DNA of 64,000 nt from an uncultured Kocuria sp. (GCF_947500125.1 NZ_CANMRA010000022.1:1-64000), one strand, 5' to 3'; counted from the stretch's first letter, positions 18,037 through 29,794 are shown. A program made the numbers and translations. The notes: a model not told the origin generated them from the sequence alone.

Positions 18037-18075
18037 GGCCCTGTCGCACCTCCCGGTGCAGCGAGGGCCTTTTTT
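18037..18075 (+). terminator. ilvBNC attenuator terminator
   Basis: Stem 18037-18050 with 18055-18069 (about 14 pairs, one mismatch, one bulge), TCCC loop, then six T (18070-18075). It lies 71 bp before the ilvB start and just after the leader peptide. Confidence 0.85.
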
Positions 18076-18146
18076 CTTGCCCGGCGCCCACGGCGGAGCG
18101 ACTGCCGAGCCGGAACAGAACCACCCAGACCAGAAGGACTGCTGAC

Positions 18147-20039
18147 ATGAGCAAGGGACAGCCGATCAGCCCAGCGCTGATGGCCACCAAGCGCGCGGAG
18201 ACCGCCGCCGACCACCGGCCCCCCGGGGCCCCGGAGAAGTCCGTCCCCGCCGTCCCGTCCGTCATGGGCCCCAGCAACACGGTGGCTCCCACGGAGATGA
18301 CCGGCTCCCAGGCGGTCATCCGGGCGCTGGAGGAGCTCGGGGTCACCGACGTCTTCGGCCTCCCCGGCGGCGCGATCCTGCCGACCTACGACCCGCTCCT
18401 GGACTCGGACAAGATCAACCACATCCTGGTCCGCCACGAGCAGGGCGCCGGTCACGCCGCCGAGGGCTACGCCCTCGCCTCGGGCCGCGTGGGCGTGTGC
18501 ATCGCGACCTCCGGCCCCGGCGCCACGAACCTCGTCACGGCCCTCGCGGACGCGCACATGGACTCGATCCCGATGGTCGCGATCACCGGGCAGGTCTCGT
18601 CCAAGGTGATCGGCTCCGACGCCTTCCAGGAGGCGGACATCGTCGGGATGACGATGCCGGTCACCAAGCACTCCTACCTGGTGACGCACGCCGAGGACAT
18701 CCCGCGCGTGCTCGCCGAGGCGTTCCACCTGGCGTCGACCGGCCGCCCCGGCCCGGTGCTCGTGGACATCGCCAAGGACGCCCAGCAGGACTCCATGACG
18801 TTCTCCTGGCCGCCCCGGATGGACCTGCCCGGCTACCGGCCCGTCACGCGCGGGCACGCCAAGCAGATCCGGGAGGCCGCCAGGCTCATCGCGGCGGCCC
18901 AGCGGCCCGTGCTCTACGTGGGCGGCGGCACGATGCGCGCCGACGCGGCCGCCGAGCTCATGGACCTGGCCGAGCTGACCGGCGCGCCGGTGGTGACCAC
19001 GCTGACCGCACGGGGGGTGTTCCCGGACTCCCACGAGCAGAACCTCGGGATGCCCGGCATGCACGGCACCGTCCCGGCCGTGTACTCGATGCAGCAGGCG
19101 GACCTGCTCGTGACTCTCGGCGCGCGCTTCGACGACCGGGTCACGGGCCACCTGGAGACCTTCGCCCCCACGGCCAAGATCATCCACGCGGACATCGATC
19201 CCGCCGAGATCTCCAAGAACCGCACCGCCGACGTCCCGATCGTGGGCGACGTCAAGGAGATCCTGCCGGATCTCGTGAGCGCCGTGCGCCAGGAGTTCGA
19301 GCGCAGCGGCAGCCCCGACCTCTCCTCGTGGTGGACGGCGCTGAGCAGCCTGCAGGCCACCTACCCGCTGGGCTACCCCAAGCCGGCCGACGGACTCGGG
19401 TCGCCGCAGCACGTCATCGAGCGGATCTCCGCCCTGACCGGCCCCGAGGCCGTCTACGTCGCAGGCGTGGGCCAGCACCAGATGTGGAGCTCCCACTTCG
19501 TGCAGTACGAGCGGCCTCGGCAGTGGCTGAACTCGGCCGGGCTGGGGACCATGGGCTTCGCCGTCCCCGCAGCGATGGGCGCCAAGGTCTCCCAGCCCGA
19601 CCGCGTGGTCTGGGCCATCGACGGCGACGGCTGCTTCCAGATGACGAACCAGGAGCTCGCCACCTGCACGATCAACAAGATCCCGATCAAGGTGGCGGTG
19701 ATCAACAACTCCTCGCTGGGCATGGTGCGCCAGTGGCAGACCCTGTTCTACGACGGCCGGTACTCCAACACCGACCTGAACACGGGCCACGACAGCATCA
19801 TGGTGCCGGACTTCGTCAAGCTCGCCGACGCCTACGGGTGCGCCGCCCTGCGCTGCACCCGGGACGAGGACGTGGACGACGTCATCCGGCAGGCCCTCGA
19901 GATCAACGACCGCCCCGTGGTGATCGACTTCGTGGTCTCCGCCGACGCGATGGTGTGGCCGATGGTGCCCACTGGCGTGTCCAACGACCAGATCCAGATC
20001 GCCCGCAACATGACCCCCGACTGGGACGAGGAGGACTGA
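18147..20039 (+). CDS. ilvB: Acetolactate synthase large subunit
   Basis: A 630-residue ThDP/FAD enzyme condensing two pyruvates to acetolactate, or pyruvate and 2-oxobutyrate to acetohydroxybutyrate: the first common step of Val, Leu and Ile synthesis. The catalytic Glu98 is in [15 protein letters not shown]. The ThDP motif begins IDGDGCFQM (D492-G495) and continues to [14 protein letters not shown] ~48-residue variable N-terminus precedes the domain. The ATG at 18147 follows AGAAGGA. It is the first gene of ilvBNC, with 3 nt between ilvB and ilvN, and is controlled by the upstream attenuator and probably an IclR-type regulator. Confidence 0.97.
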   Translation: MSKGQPISPALMATKRAETAADHRPPGAPEKSVPAVPSVMGPSNTVAPTEMTGSQAVIRALEELGVTDVFGLPGGAILPTYDPLLDSDKINHILVRHEQGAGHAAEGYALASGRVGVCIATSGPGATNLVTALADAHMDSIPMVAITGQVSSKVIGSDAFQEADIVGMTMPVTKHSYLVTHAEDIPRVLAEAFHLASTGRPGPVLVDIAKDAQQDSMTFSWPPRMDLPGYRPVTRGHAKQIREAARLIAAAQRPVLYVGGGTMRADAAAELMDLAELTGAPVVTTLTARGVFPDSHEQNLGMPGMHGTVPAVYSMQQADLLVTLGARFDDRVTGHLETFAPTAKIIHADIDPAEISKNRTADVPIVGDVKEILPDLVSAVRQEFERSGSPDLSSWWTALSSLQATYPLGYPKPADGLGSPQHVIERISALTGPEAVYVAGVGQHQMWSSHFVQYERPRQWLNSAGLGTMGFAVPAAMGAKVSQPDRVVWAIDGDGCFQMTNQELATCTINKIPIKVAVINNSSLGMVRQWQTLFYDGRYSNTDLNTGHDSIMVPDFVKLADAYGCAALRCTRDEDVDDVIRQALEINDRPVVIDFVVSADAMVWPMVPTGVSNDQIQIARNMTPDWDEED

Positions 20040-20042
20040 CCC

Positions 20043-20552
20043 ATGAGCCGACACACCCTCTCCGTGCTGGTCGAGGACAAGCCGGGCGTGCTGACCCGGG
20101 TGGCCGGACTGTTCGCGCGCCGCGCCTTCAACATCGACTCGCTCGCCGTGGGACCCACGGAGCTCGACGGCGTCTCCCGCATCACCGTGGTGGTGGACGC
20201 CGAGGGCGAGCTGCTCGAACAGGTCACCAAGCAGCTGAACAAGCTCATCAACGTGATCAAGATCGTCGAGCTCACCCCCGACTCGTCGGTGCAGCGCGAC
20301 CACATCATGGTCAAGGTCCGCGCCGACGCCGCGACCCGTCTGCAGGTCACCCAAGCCGCGGACCTGTTCCGGGCCACCGTTGTCGACGTCTCCACCGAGT
20401 CGCTCGTCATCGAGGCCACCGGCGCCCCGGAGAAGCTCCGGGCGCTGCTGGACATCCTGGAGCCTTTCGGCGTCCGGGAGATCGTCCGGGCCGGTACGCT
20501 GGCCCTCGGACGTGGTCCCAAGTCGATGAGCGACCGCGCCCTGCGCCACTGA
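20043..20552 (+). CDS. ilvN: Acetolactate synthase small (regulatory) subunit
   Basis: A 169-residue regulatory partner of IlvB that raises its activity and gives valine feedback inhibition. An N-terminal ACT domain ([19 protein letters not shown], residues 5-23, through about 75) is followed by the conserved C-terminal half ending [10 protein letters not shown]. Full length for the short IlvN/IlvH class. It starts 3 nt after the ilvB stop, so translation is likely coupled. Confidence 0.96.
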   Translation: MSRHTLSVLVEDKPGVLTRVAGLFARRAFNIDSLAVGPTELDGVSRITVVVDAEGELLEQVTKQLNKLINVIKIVELTPDSSVQRDHIMVKVRADAATRLQVTQAADLFRATVVDVSTESLVIEATGAPEKLRALLDILEPFGVREIVRAGTLALGRGPKSMSDRALRH

Positions 20553-20655
20553 CGCCCCCGGGCGGCGGTGGACGCGGGCGCCGGCCCACAGACACCCCAA
20601 CCACCTCGCGGCGGTGCACCCGCCGCGCCCACCCATGCTTCAAGGAGACAATCCC

Positions 20656-21681
20656 ATGGCAGAGATCTTCTACGACGACGACGCCGACCTCTCGATCATC
20701 CAGGACCGCTCCGTGGCCGTCATCGGCTACGGCTCGCAGGGCCACGCCCACGCGCTGAACCTGCGCGACTCCGGCGTGGACGTGCGCATCGGCCTCGCCG
20801 AGGGCTCGCGCTCCCGGGCCAAGGCCGAGGCCGAGGGCCTGCGGGTGCTCACCGTCGCGGACGCCGTCAAGGAAGCCGACGTCATCATGATCCTGACGCC
20901 GGACCAGGTCCAGCGTCACGTCTACGCCGAGTCGATCGCCCCGAACCTGGAGCAGGGCGACGCCATCTTCTTCGCCCACGGGTTCAACATCCGCTACGGC
21001 TACATCGAGGCCCCCGCGGGCGTCGACGTCGTCATGGTCGCCCCGAAGGGCCCGGGCCACACCGTGCGCCGCGAGTTCGAGGCCGGCCGCGCCGTGCCCG
21101 CCCTCGTGGCCGTGGAGAAGGACGCCTCCGGCAAGGCGCTCGAGCTGGGCCTGTCCTACGCCAAGGGCATCGGCGGCACCCGCGCGGGCGTCATCAAGAC
21201 GACCTTCACCGAGGAGACCGAGTCCGACCTCTTCGGCGAGCAGGCGGTCCTGTGCGGCGGCATGTCCCACCTGGTCCAGTACGGCTTCGAGACCCTGACC
21301 GAGGCCGGCTACCAGCCGGAGATCGCATACTTCGAGGTCCTGCACGAGCTCAAGCTCATCGTGGACCTCATGGTCGAGGGCGGCATCGCCAAGCAGCGCT
21401 GGTCCATCTCGGACACCGCCGAGTACGGCGACTACGTCTCCGGCCCCCGGGTGATCAGCCCCGCGGTCAAGGAGAACATGAAGGCCGTGCTGGCCGACAT
21501 CCAGGACGGCACCTTCGCCAAGCGCTTCATCGAGGACCAGGACAACGGGGGCGCCGAGTTCAAGAAGCTGCGCGAGAAGGAGGAGTCCCACCCGATCGAG
21601 GTCACCGGCCGGGAGCTGCGCAAGCTCTTCGCGTGGACCTCCCCGGACGCCGACTACGTCGAGGGCACCGCGGCCCGCTGA
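20656..21681 (+). CDS. ilvC: Ketol-acid reductoisomerase
   Basis: A 341-residue class I enzyme that isomerises and reduces acetolactate to dihydroxyisovalerate with Mg and NAD(P)H. The nucleotide motif [13 protein letters not shown] starts at residue 24. The metal-ligand region [13 protein letters not shown] and the downstream KSSE-type helices ([18 protein letters not shown]) are present. The ATG at 20656 follows AAGGAGA; a small upstream in-frame extension lacks a ribosome site. Last gene of ilvBNC, 103 bp after ilvN and followed by a strong terminator. Confidence 0.97.
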   Translation: MAEIFYDDDADLSIIQDRSVAVIGYGSQGHAHALNLRDSGVDVRIGLAEGSRSRAKAEAEGLRVLTVADAVKEADVIMILTPDQVQRHVYAESIAPNLEQGDAIFFAHGFNIRYGYIEAPAGVDVVMVAPKGPGHTVRREFEAGRAVPALVAVEKDASGKALELGLSYAKGIGGTRAGVIKTTFTEETESDLFGEQAVLCGGMSHLVQYGFETLTEAGYQPEIAYFEVLHELKLIVDLMVEGGIAKQRWSISDTAEYGDYVSGPRVISPAVKENMKAVLADIQDGTFAKRFIEDQDNGGAEFKKLREKEESHPIEVTGRELRKLFAWTSPDADYVEGTAAR

Positions 21682-21726
21682 TCCGCACCCGCCCCCACCG
21701 CCGCGAAGCACGCCGGGGGCACCGGC

Positions 21727-21783
21727 CGAGGGGCCGCGTCCGCACGTCATGCGCCGAGCATTCCGTGCGGACGCGGCCCCTCG
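21727..21783 (+). terminator. Terminator of ilvBNC
   Basis: A 19-bp perfect stem (21727-21745 with 21765-21783), 19-nt loop, 45 bp after ilvC. Confidence 0.8.
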
Positions 21784-21844
21784 CCGCGTCCGGGGTCCTA
21801 CCCTGGGGGCGGACACGGTGGCCGCGATCCCGGGGGTGGTCCGC

Positions 21845-22651
21845 ATGGCGGACGTCAGTGCACGCGAGCAGGCGCCCGGAAGGGGCGTGCGGGGCTGGAT
21901 CGGGCGCCACCAGCTCGTGGCCTTCTTCGCGCTGGCGTACGCGTGGTCCTGGGCGTGGTGGGCGCCCCTCGTGCTCGGGGCGGGCGGCGCGGTCCTGCTC
22001 GTGCTCGGCGGGTTCGGGCCGTTGGTGGCGGCGTGGGCCGTCACGGTGCTGGCGGGGGATCCGGTCCGGGACTGGGCCCGCGCGATCGCGCGGTGGCGTG
22101 CCCCGGCCCGCTGGTGGGCCTGGGCGCTGGGGCTGCCGGTGCTGCTGTACGCCGTGGTCAACGCGGTGCTGGTGGCGCTGGGCCGCGAGGTCGACTGGTC
22201 CCTGGCGCTCGAGCGGGCCCCCGCCTACCTGGCCGGCCTCGCCTTCGTGGCGGTGCTCGGCGGCGGCCTCGAGGAGCCCGGCTGGCGCGGCTTCGCGCTG
22301 CCCCGCCTCCAGGAGCGGCTGGGCCCGTTGCGGGCCACCGCGCTCCTGGGGCTGCTGTGGGGCGTGTGGCACGTCCCGCTGTACGGGCCGCTGGGCTTCG
22401 TGGTGCCGCTCGTCCTCGCGTTCTTCTACACCCCGCTGTACAACCGCACCGGCAGCGTGCTGCTGTGCGTCCTGCTGCACGCGAGTTTCACGCCGGCCCA
22501 GGACCACCTCGTCCTGCTCGGCGCGGAGCCGGTGCACACCGGGCTGCTGGACACCGTGGACCTCGTCCTGTTCGGCACCTACGCCGGGGCCGCGCTGCTC
22601 GTCGTCGCCCTCACCCGCGGGCGCCTGGGCGCCGCGCGCCCCCGGCGGTGA
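21845..22651 (+). CDS. CPBP-family intramembrane metalloprotease
   Basis: A 268-residue membrane protein of the CPBP (CaaX protease and bacteriocin-processing, ABI) family. Motif 1 is EEPGWRG (E143, E144, R148), motif 2 is GVWHVPLY (H176), and a second histidine is in LLHASF (H212). About seven membrane spans. Members cleave or protect against peptides within the membrane; no peptide substrate gene is evident here. The ATG at 21845 is the likely start, though GTG codons upstream cannot be excluded. Its stop is 6 bp from that of the convergent AIM24 gene. Confidence 0.85.
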   Translation: MADVSAREQAPGRGVRGWIGRHQLVAFFALAYAWSWAWWAPLVLGAGGAVLLVLGGFGPLVAAWAVTVLAGDPVRDWARAIARWRAPARWWAWALGLPVLLYAVVNAVLVALGREVDWSLALERAPAYLAGLAFVAVLGGGLEEPGWRGFALPRLQERLGPLRATALLGLLWGVWHVPLYGPLGFVVPLVLAFFYTPLYNRTGSVLLCVLLHASFTPAQDHLVLLGAEPVHTGLLDTVDLVLFGTYAGAALLVVALTRGRLGAARPRR

Positions 22652-22657
22652 CCGGGC

Positions 22658-23326
22658 TCAGCCCTGCCGGACCGCGGGCACGCCCTCGGAGGGCTGGACG
22701 ACGACGAAGCCCGGGCCGGAGAAGGCGAGCTGGAACGCCTCGCCGGAGCCGCCGCGCAGCAGCGAGCCCATCGACAGGTCGTTCCGGATTCCCGGCACGA
22801 GGTTCGCCGACCACGCGACCGCCGCCTGCGGGTCCACATAGGTGGGCCGGACGGAGCAGTCGAGGATCATGGGCGGCCCGTCCGAGCACAGGGCGAGCAC
22901 GCCGTGGCCGGAGAGCTCCAGGTTGAACAGCCCGCCGGCCATCAGCCCCGCCCCGCCCACCCGCCGGATGTCCCAGGACAGGGTGTCGTCGAAGGCCAGC
23001 AGGGACGCGCTGCCGACGGTGATGGCCTCGCCCTCGAGCAGGACCGTGAACACGTGGCGCGCCTGCCGGGCGAAGAACACCTCGCCCTCGCCCGAGACCC
23101 GCATCATGGGCGCGTCCTCGCTGGTCAGCATCTTCTTCATGAGCTTGCCGACGGAGCCGGAGCCCTCGTGCCGGAAGGCCATCCCGCCCTGGTAGGCGAC
23201 CATGGCGCCCTTCGTGGCGACGACGTCGGGGCCCAGGCCCACGCGCAGCATCCGGTCGGACTGCCGGGTCCAGCGCTCCTGGCTCGGGCGTTCGAAGTGG
23301 TCCTGGGCGAAGAGCTCGCTGCGCAC
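22658..23326 (-). CDS. AIM24 family protein
   Basis: A 222-residue soluble beta-rich protein of the AIM24/TIGR00266 family, whose members share a tubby-like or TRAP-like fold and have no firm bacterial function. Characteristic stretches include [34 protein letters not shown] [15 protein letters not shown] and a C-terminal beta strand FVVVQPSEG. The GTG start at 23326 is chosen because AGGAGG lies 6 nt upstream; the frame is open further but without a site. Convergent with the CPBP gene, divergent from metG. Confidence 0.85.
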   Translation of the reverse strand: MRSELFAQDHFERPSQERWTRQSDRMLRVGLGPDVVATKGAMVAYQGGMAFRHEGSGSVGKLMKKMLTSEDAPMMRVSGEGEVFFARQARHVFTVLLEGEAITVGSASLLAFDDTLSWDIRRVGGAGLMAGGLFNLELSGHGVLALCSDGPPMILDCSVRPTYVDPQAAVAWSANLVPGIRNDLSMGSLLRGGSGEAFQLAFSGPGFVVVQPSEGVPAVRQG

Positions 23327-23423
23327 GGTGGCCTCCTGGGATGTCGGTGCTCGCTGTCGCGACCCATCCTGGCACCGGGGCGCCCGACCCCGCACGATCC
23401 CGGAGGTCGGTAGAGTGGAGGCC

Positions 23424-24986
23424 GTGACTTCCTCCCACCGCACCCCGTACTACATCACCACGGCCATCGCGTACCCCAACGGCACCCCGCACATCGGGCA
23501 CGCCTACGAGGTCGTCGCGACCGACGTCATGGCCCGGTTCAAGCGGCTGGACGGCTACGACGTCCGCTTCCTGACCGGCACCGACGAGCACGGCCAGAAG
23601 ATGCAGCAGACCGCGGAGAAGGAGGGCCTCACGGCCCGGGAGCTCGCGGACCGCAACTCGGCGCGCTTCCGCGAGATGGACGACGCCCTGAACATCTCCT
23701 ACGACCGCTTCATCCGCACCACGGACGCCGACCACTACGCGGCGTCGGCAGCCATCTGGCGGCGGATGGAGGAGGCCGGGGACATCTACCTCGGCAAGTA
23801 CGCCGGCTGGTACTCCGTGCGCGACGAGGCGTTCTACGGCGAGGACGAGACCGAGGTCCGCGAGGACGGGGTGCGGTGCTCGACGGGCACCGGCACGGAG
23901 GTCACCTGGACCGAGGAGGAGTCCTACTTCTTCCGCCTCTCCGCCTACCAGGACCGGCTGCTGGCCCTCTACGAGCAGGAGGGATTCGTCTTCCCCGAGA
24001 CCCGCCGCAACGAGATCGCCTCTTTCGTGCGCTCGGGCCTGGAGGACCTCTCGATCTCCCGGACCACCTTCGACTGGGGCGTGCCCGTGCCCGGCAACCC
24101 GGACCACGTGATGTACGTGTGGGTGGACGCCCTCACCAACTACCTCACCGGGGTGGGCTTCCCGGACACCAACGCCGAGACCTTCCGGCGGTACTGGCCG
24201 GCCGACGCCCACGTGATCGGCAAGGACATCGCCCGCTTCCACGCCGTGTACTGGCCGGCGTTCCTGATGTCCGCCGGGCTGCCCCTGCCCAGGCGCGTCT
24301 TCGCCCACGGCTTCCTGTTCAACCAGGGCGAGAAGATGTCCAAGTCCGTGGGCAACGTCATCGACCCGCACGCCCTCGTGGCCGAGTACGGCCTGGACCC
24401 GCTGCGCTTCTTCCTGCTGCGCGAGGTGCCGTTCGGCCAGGACGGCAGCTACTCGCACGACGGGATCAAGAACCGCATCAACTCCGACCTCGCCAACGAC
24501 CTCGGCAACCTCGCGCAGCGCTCGCTGTCGATGGTCGCCAAGAACTGCGAGGGGCGGGTCCCCGCGCCGGGCGAGCTCACGGCCGAGGACCGCGCGATGC
24601 TCGCCGCCGCGGCCGGGCTCTACGAGCCGGTGCGCGCCGAGTTCGAGGAGCAGCAGTTCCACCGGGCGCTCGAGCGGATCTGGCGGGTGGTCGCCGAGGC
24701 CAACCGGTACTTCACCGCCATGGAGCCCTGGAAGCTGCGCAAGACCGACGCGGCGCGGATGGCCACCGTGCTCTGGGTGACGCTCGAGGTGGTGCGGGTG
24801 GTCGGCGTCCTCGTGCAGCCGGTGATGCCGGACGCCGCCGCCCGGCTGCTCGACGTGCTCGGCCAGGAGCAGGGCGAGGCCCGGCTGTTCACCGCCCTGG
24901 GCACGCCCCTCGTCGCCGGCACGGAGCTGCCCCCGCCCGCGCCGGTGTTCCCGCGCTACGAGGAGCCCGCCGCGCTGCAGGCCTGA
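23424..24986 (+). CDS. metG: Methionyl-tRNA synthetase
   Basis: A 520-residue class I synthetase charging tRNA-Met. The HIGH motif is in [12 protein letters not shown] (23-26) and KMSKS at 304-308. It is the short form without the C-terminal tRNA-binding domain, and the connective peptide shows no four-cysteine zinc knuckle. The GTG start at 23424 is preceded by TAGAGT (23411-23416) with 7 nt between, suggesting a leaderless message. The intervening GGAGGCC could instead be a ribosome site. Confidence 0.96.
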   Translation: MTSSHRTPYYITTAIAYPNGTPHIGHAYEVVATDVMARFKRLDGYDVRFLTGTDEHGQKMQQTAEKEGLTARELADRNSARFREMDDALNISYDRFIRTTDADHYAASAAIWRRMEEAGDIYLGKYAGWYSVRDEAFYGEDETEVREDGVRCSTGTGTEVTWTEEESYFFRLSAYQDRLLALYEQEGFVFPETRRNEIASFVRSGLEDLSISRTTFDWGVPVPGNPDHVMYVWVDALTNYLTGVGFPDTNAETFRRYWPADAHVIGKDIARFHAVYWPAFLMSAGLPLPRRVFAHGFLFNQGEKMSKSVGNVIDPHALVAEYGLDPLRFFLLREVPFGQDGSYSHDGIKNRINSDLANDLGNLAQRSLSMVAKNCEGRVPAPGELTAEDRAMLAAAAGLYEPVRAEFEEQQFHRALERIWRVVAEANRYFTAMEPWKLRKTDAARMATVLWVTLEVVRVVGVLVQPVMPDAAARLLDVLGQEQGEARLFTALGTPLVAGTELPPPAPVFPRYEEPAALQA

Positions 24987-24998
24987 GCCGACCGCTCC

Positions 24999-25015
24999 GT
25001 CCACGATGTGAGACG
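24999..25015. promoter_or_regulatory. Candidate LtbR/NdgR operator upstream of leuB
   Basis: GTCCACGATGTGAGACG. Its reverse complement, CGTCTCACATCGTGGAC, matches the ilvBNC site almost base for base and fits TCTCA-N5-TGG. It lies 38 bp upstream of the probable leuB -10. Confidence 0.6.
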
Positions 25016-25064
25016 TCCGTCCACTCCGTGGTCGGACGGCTCGTGGTGCTCCTATCCTGGGGCC

Positions 25065-26141
25065 ATGAGCCAGCCGACAGCCGCAGCAGCCCCCGCCCAC
25101 CTGAAGATCGCCCTCGTGCCCGGTGACGGCATCGGCCCCGAGGTCGTGGCCGAGGCGGAGAAGGTCCTCGACGCCGTGACCGCCGCGGCCGGCGTCACCG
25201 TGCAGAAGCAGGAGTTCGGTCTCGGCGCCCAGCACTGGCTGGAGACGGGGGAGACCCTCACCGACCGGACGCTGGCCGAGCTGCGCGCCTTCGACGCCAT
25301 CCTGTTCGGGGCCGTCGGAGCGGCCCCTGACGACCGGCGGGTCCCGTCCGGGATCATCGAGCGCGACGTGCTGCTGAAGATGCGCTTCAGCCTCGACCAC
25401 TTCGTCAACCTCCGCCCGTCCAAGCTCTTCCCCGGCACCACCAGCCCGCTGGCGGCCCCCGGGGACATCGACTTCGTGGTGGTGCGCGAGGGCACCGAGG
25501 GCCCCTACGCCGGCAACGGCGGGGTGCTGCGCGGCGGCACCGACGCCGAGATCGCCACGGAGGTCTCCCTCAACACCGCCTACGGCGTGCGCCGCCTCGT
25601 GCGCTACGCCTTCGAGCTCGCCGCCGGGCGGGAGCGCAAGCGGCTCACGCTGGTGCACAAGCACAACGTGCTCGTGAACGCGGGCCGCCTCTACGCCCGC
25701 CTCGTCGAGGAGATCGGCGCCGAGTTCCCCGCCGTCACCGTCGACTACCTGCACGTGGACGCGGCCACGATCTTCCTCACGACCGACCCGGCACGCTTCG
25801 ACGTCATCGTCACCGACAACCTCTTCGGGGACATCCTCACCGACCTCGCCGGGGCGGTGACGGGCGGCATCGGCCTGGCCCCGGCCGGCAACATCAACGC
25901 GGACCGCACCGCGCCGTCGATGTTCGAGCCCGTCCACGGCTCCGCCCCTGACATCGCGGGACAGCAGAAGGCGAACCCCGTGGCGGCGATCCTCGCGACC
26001 GCCATGATGCTGGACCACCTCGGCCACCCCGGGCCGGCCGCCCGGATCGAGGCCGCGGTGGAGAAGGACCTCGCCGAGCACGGCAACGAGACCCGCACCA
26101 CCGCCCAGGTGGGCGACGGCGTGCTCGCCGCCCTCGCCTGA
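25065..26141 (+). CDS. leuB: 3-isopropylmalate dehydrogenase
   Basis: A 358-residue NAD-dependent beta-decarboxylating dehydrogenase, third step of leucine synthesis. It has [11 protein letters not shown] at the N-terminus, the substrate-binding region [16 protein letters not shown], and [14 protein letters not shown] near the C-terminus. The ATG at 25065 is 6 nt after TATCCT (25053-25058), so the mRNA is probably leaderless. It is followed by ilvE on the same strand. Its partners leuC and leuD are 24 kb away under a matching operator. Confidence 0.96.
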   Translation: MSQPTAAAAPAHLKIALVPGDGIGPEVVAEAEKVLDAVTAAAGVTVQKQEFGLGAQHWLETGETLTDRTLAELRAFDAILFGAVGAAPDDRRVPSGIIERDVLLKMRFSLDHFVNLRPSKLFPGTTSPLAAPGDIDFVVVREGTEGPYAGNGGVLRGGTDAEIATEVSLNTAYGVRRLVRYAFELAAGRERKRLTLVHKHNVLVNAGRLYARLVEEIGAEFPAVTVDYLHVDAATIFLTTDPARFDVIVTDNLFGDILTDLAGAVTGGIGLAPAGNINADRTAPSMFEPVHGSAPDIAGQQKANPVAAILATAMMLDHLGHPGPAARIEAAVEKDLAEHGNETRTTAQVGDGVLAALA

Positions 26142-26239
26142 GCCGACCCGCCCGTGCTCCGGGGATAGGCTGGGGCACGGAATCAACAGCTGAGCCCCGC
26201 GTGCCGGTCGCCACGGGGTCGACCTCGCAGGGAGACGCA

Positions 26240-27349
26240 GTGACCACACAGCCCACCACCTTCACCCACCACCTCAGCCAGGACCCGGTCCCGGAGGAGG
26301 TGCGGGCGGCCATCCTCGCCGATCCGGGCTTCGGCACGAACTTCACCGACCACATGGTGAAGATCGACTGGTTCGGGGACGTCGAGAAGGGCACGGGGCG
26401 CTGGAGCGACCCCCGGATCGAGCCGTACGGCCCGCTGGTGCTGGACCCCGCCGCGGCCGTGCTGCACTACGGCCAGGAGATCTTCGAAGGACTCAAGGCC
26501 TACCGGCACGCGGACGGCTCGGTGTGGACGTTCCGGGCCGATGCCAACGCGGCCCGGCTCAACCGGTCCGCCCGCCGGCTGGCGCTGCCGGAGCTGCCGG
26601 AGCAGGTGTTCCTGGACTCGCTGCGGGAGCTCGTCTCGGTGGACGAGCAGTGGGTGCCGGACGGGGACGGCGAGTCCCTGTACCTGCGCCCGTTCATGAT
26701 CGCCACGGAGGCGTTCCTGGGCGTGCGCCCGTCCCGGCAGGTGCTGTACTCGGTGATCGCCTCCCCGGCCGGCAACTACTTCGGCGGCCCGGTGAAGCCC
26801 GTGGACATCTGGCTGTCCCGCGACTGGGCCCGGGCCGGGCGCGGCGGCACGGGAGCGGCCAAGTGCGGCGGCAACTACGCCGCCTCCCTGATCGCCCAGA
26901 TGGAGGGCGACGCCCACGGGTGCCAGCAGGTGATGTTCCTGGACCGCGACCGCGGGGACGCCGTCGAGGAGCTGGGCGGCATGAACGTGTTCTTCGTCTA
27001 CGAGGACGGCCGCCTCGTGACGCCCGAGCTCACCGGCACGATCCTCGAGGGCGTCACCCGCCGCTCGATCATCCAGCTCGCCGAGGACCGCGGGATGAGC
27101 GTCGAGGAGCGCCGCTTCACCCTCGACGAGTGGCGCGAGGGCTGGCAGGCCGGGACCATCACCGAGGCGTTCGCGTGCGGGACCGCCGCCGTCATCACGC
27201 CCATCGGCCGGCTCGTCTCCACCGAGGAGACCATCGGGGACGAGGGGGCCCGGCCCGGCGAGGTCACCATGGACATCCGCAAGCAGCTCCTGGAGATCCA
27301 GACCGGCCGCGCCGAGGACCCGCACGGCTGGCTGACCCGCCTGGTCTGA
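26240..27349 (+). CDS. ilvE: Branched-chain amino acid aminotransferase
   Basis: A 369-residue class IV PLP aminotransferase catalysing the last step of Val, Leu and Ile synthesis with glutamate as donor. The PLP lysine is K208 in [12 protein letters not shown]. Family segments [15 protein letters not shown] and [15 protein letters not shown] are present. The GTG start at 26240 follows GGGAG by 6 nt. A TAGGCT hexamer at about 26166 may be its own -10. It sits 98 bp after leuB. Confidence 0.96.
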   Translation: MTTQPTTFTHHLSQDPVPEEVRAAILADPGFGTNFTDHMVKIDWFGDVEKGTGRWSDPRIEPYGPLVLDPAAAVLHYGQEIFEGLKAYRHADGSVWTFRADANAARLNRSARRLALPELPEQVFLDSLRELVSVDEQWVPDGDGESLYLRPFMIATEAFLGVRPSRQVLYSVIASPAGNYFGGPVKPVDIWLSRDWARAGRGGTGAAKCGGNYAASLIAQMEGDAHGCQQVMFLDRDRGDAVEELGGMNVFFVYEDGRLVTPELTGTILEGVTRRSIIQLAEDRGMSVEERRFTLDEWREGWQAGTITEAFACGTAAVITPIGRLVSTEETIGDEGARPGEVTMDIRKQLLEIQTGRAEDPHGWLTRLV

Positions 27350-27420
27350 GCTCCCGCGGCCCCCGGCGGCGCCAACGGGGGCCGCGCGTCCTCCCGCAGG
27401 CCGTGGGATAGCCTGGTCCC

Positions 27421-28194
27421 ATGCGAATTGCCAGGTTCACGGTCGACAACGAGATCCACTTCGGCGCGGTGCAGGGCGCCGCCGGCGAGGAGACGGTCAC
27501 CGTCCTCGCGGGCGACCCCTTCTACACCGGGATCAACCCCACCCAGCAGCGCCACGACATCGCCGACGTCCGCCTCCTGGCCCCCGTGATCCCGCGCTCC
27601 AAGATCGTGTGCGTCGGCCGCAACTACGCCGACCACGCGGCGGAGCTAGGCAACGAGCTGCCTACCTCTCCGATGCTGTTCTTCAAGCCCAACACCTCCG
27701 TGGCCGGTCCCGGCGACCCCGTGACCCTGCCCTCGTGGACCGAGCAGGTCTCCTACGAGGGCGAGCTCGCCGTCGTCATCGGGCGGATGTGCAAGGACGT
27801 CCCGGTGGAGCGCGTGCCCGAGGTGGTCTTCGGCTACACCGCCGCCAACGACCTCACCGGCCGTGACGTGCAGAAGACCGACGGCCAGTGGGCGCGCGCC
27901 AAGGGCTTCGACGGCGCCTGCCCGCTCGGGCCCTGGATCGAGACGGAGCTCGACACCTCCGCCCTCGCCGTGCGCAGCCGCGTCAACGGCGAGACCAAGC
28001 AGGACGGCAACACCCGGGACATGGTCTTCGACGTCCCGTTCCTCGTCTCCTACGTCTCCCAGGCGTTCACGCTCCTGCCCGGCGACGTCATCCTCACGGG
28101 CACGCCCGCCGGCGTCGGCATCGTCGACGAGGGCGACCGGATCGAGGTGGAGGTCGAGGGCATCGGCGTCCTGCCGACCGTCCTGCGCCGCTGA
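27421..28194 (+). CDS. Fumarylacetoacetate hydrolase family protein
   Basis: A 257-residue FAH-superfamily enzyme. Metal ligands are visible in [11 protein letters not shown] (the E-x-E pair) and in [10 protein letters not shown] (Asp). [15 protein letters not shown] is typical of acylpyruvase/oxaloacetate decarboxylase-like members. Possible activities include hydrolysis of acylpyruvates, oxaloacetate decarboxylation or an aromatic-catabolism step; the sequence does not decide. The ATG at 27421 is 6 nt after TAGCCT (27409-27414), again leaderless-like. It lies between ilvE and gltX. Confidence 0.88.
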   Translation: MRIARFTVDNEIHFGAVQGAAGEETVTVLAGDPFYTGINPTQQRHDIADVRLLAPVIPRSKIVCVGRNYADHAAELGNELPTSPMLFFKPNTSVAGPGDPVTLPSWTEQVSYEGELAVVIGRMCKDVPVERVPEVVFGYTAANDLTGRDVQKTDGQWARAKGFDGACPLGPWIETELDTSALAVRSRVNGETKQDGNTRDMVFDVPFLVSYVSQAFTLLPGDVILTGTPAGVGIVDEGDRIEVEVEGIGVLPTVLRR

Positions 28195-28268
28195 CCTCCC
28201 CGAGCCCCGGCGCGCCCCGCCCCACCGCACACCCCCGCCCCGCACCCCGACCGATCCACGGAAGAGCC

Positions 28269-29783
28269 ATGACCGACACGCCCGCCACCCCGGCCACCAC
28301 CCCCGCCACGTCCTCGCCCGTGCGCGTGCGCTTCTGCCCGTCCCCGACGGGCACCCCGCACGTGGGGCTGATCCGCACCGCCCTGTTCAACTGGGCCCAC
28401 GCCCGGCACACCGGCGGCACCATGGTCTTCCGCGTCGAGGACACCGACACCCTGCGCGACTCGGAGGAGAGCTACCAGCAGCTGCTCGAGGCGCTGGCCT
28501 GGCTCGGGATCGACTGGGACGAGGGCGTCGAGACCGGCGGCCCGCACGCCCCGTACCGGCAGTCGCAGCGCCTCGACGTCTACCGGGACGTGGCCACCCG
28601 GCTCCGGGAGCACGGGGCCGTCTACGAGGCCTACTCCACCCCGGAGGAGGTCGAGGCCCGCCACCGCGCGGCCGGCCGCGACCCCAAGCTCGGCTACGAC
28701 AACTTCGACCGCGACCTCACCGAGGAGCAGATCGCTGCGTTCCGCGCCGAGGGCCGGGAGCCCGTGCTGCGGCTGCGGATGCCGGACGAGGACATCGTGG
28801 TCCAAGACATGATCCGCGGCGAGATCGTCTTCCGGGCCGGGTCCATCCCGGACTACGTGGTGGTGCGCGCCAACGGCCAGCCGCTGTACACCCTCACCAA
28901 CCCCGTGGACGACGCCCTCATGGAGATCACCCACGTGCTGCGCGGCGAGGACCTGCTCTCCTCGACGCCGCGCCAGATCGCCCTGTTCCGCGTGCTGGTG
29001 GAGATCGGCTTCGCGAAGTACGTGCCCGAATACGGCCACCTGCCCTACGTCATGGGCGAGGGCAACAAGAAGCTGTCGAAGCGCGACCCCGAGTCCAGCC
29101 TCTTCCACCTCAAGGACAGCGGGTTCATCCCCGAGGGCCTGCTCAACTACCTGGCCCTGCTGGGCTGGTCCCTGTCCGCGGACGAGGACGTCTTCACCGT
29201 GGAGCAGCTCGTGGAGCACTTCGACGTCCACGACGTCCTGGCCAACCCCGCGCGGTTCGACCTCAAGAAGGCCACCGCGATCAACGGCACCCACGTCCGC
29301 AGGCTCGGCCCCGAGGACTTCCGCGACCGGCTCGTCCCGTACCTGCAGGCCGGCGGCGTGCTGGGGGAGACCCTCGACGAGCGCGAGCGGGAGATCCTCG
29401 ACCGGGCGGCGCCGCTGGTCCAGGAGCGGATGAACCTGCTCGGCGAGGCCCCCGAGCTGCTGTCCTTCCTCTTCGCCGGCGACGACGAGATCGAGGTCGC
29501 CGACGACGCCCGCAAGCAGCTCAAGGACTCCGCCGGCGAGGTCCTCCGGGCCGCGCTCGCCGCCCTGGAGCCGCTCGAGGAGTGGAGCTCCGCGGCGCTC
29601 GAGGCAGCGCTGCGCGAGGCCATCGTCGACGGGCTGGGCATCAAGCCGCGCCTGGCCTTCGGCCCCGTCCGCACCGCCGTGTCCGGGCGGCGGATCTCCC
29701 CGCCGCTGTTCGAGTCCCTCGAGATCCTCGGCAAGGACTCCTCCCTGACCCGCCTGTGCGCACTCGCCGCCCAGCTCGGCTGA
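28269..29783 (+). CDS. gltX: Glutamyl-tRNA synthetase
   Basis: A 504-residue class I synthetase. The HIGH-type motif is [18 protein letters not shown] (HVGL 31-34) and the KMSKS-type motif is KKLSKRD (267-273). Full GluRS length with the C-terminal anticodon-binding region. In most actinobacteria GluRS is non-discriminating and also makes Glu-tRNA-Gln for the amidotransferase pathway. It is notable that tRNA-Gln and two tRNA-Glu genes lie less than 1.2 kb downstream. The start follows GGAAG. A strong terminator follows. Confidence 0.96.
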   Translation: MTDTPATPATTPATSSPVRVRFCPSPTGTPHVGLIRTALFNWAHARHTGGTMVFRVEDTDTLRDSEESYQQLLEALAWLGIDWDEGVETGGPHAPYRQSQRLDVYRDVATRLREHGAVYEAYSTPEEVEARHRAAGRDPKLGYDNFDRDLTEEQIAAFRAEGREPVLRLRMPDEDIVVQDMIRGEIVFRAGSIPDYVVVRANGQPLYTLTNPVDDALMEITHVLRGEDLLSSTPRQIALFRVLVEIGFAKYVPEYGHLPYVMGEGNKKLSKRDPESSLFHLKDSGFIPEGLLNYLALLGWSLSADEDVFTVEQLVEHFDVHDVLANPARFDLKKATAINGTHVRRLGPEDFRDRLVPYLQAGGVLGETLDEREREILDRAAPLVQERMNLLGEAPELLSFLFAGDDEIEVADDARKQLKDSAGEVLRAALAALEPLEEWSSAALEAALREAIVDGLGIKPRLAFGPVRTAVSGRRISPPLFESLEILGKDSSLTRLCALAAQLG

Positions 29784-29794
29784 GCGCCCGCCCG

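Noticed and set aside
22611-26249. 1212-codon minus-strand open frame across AIM24, metG and leuB
   Set aside because: Only its last 222 codons (AIM24) look like protein. The rest lies antisense to metG and leuB, which have full family motifs.
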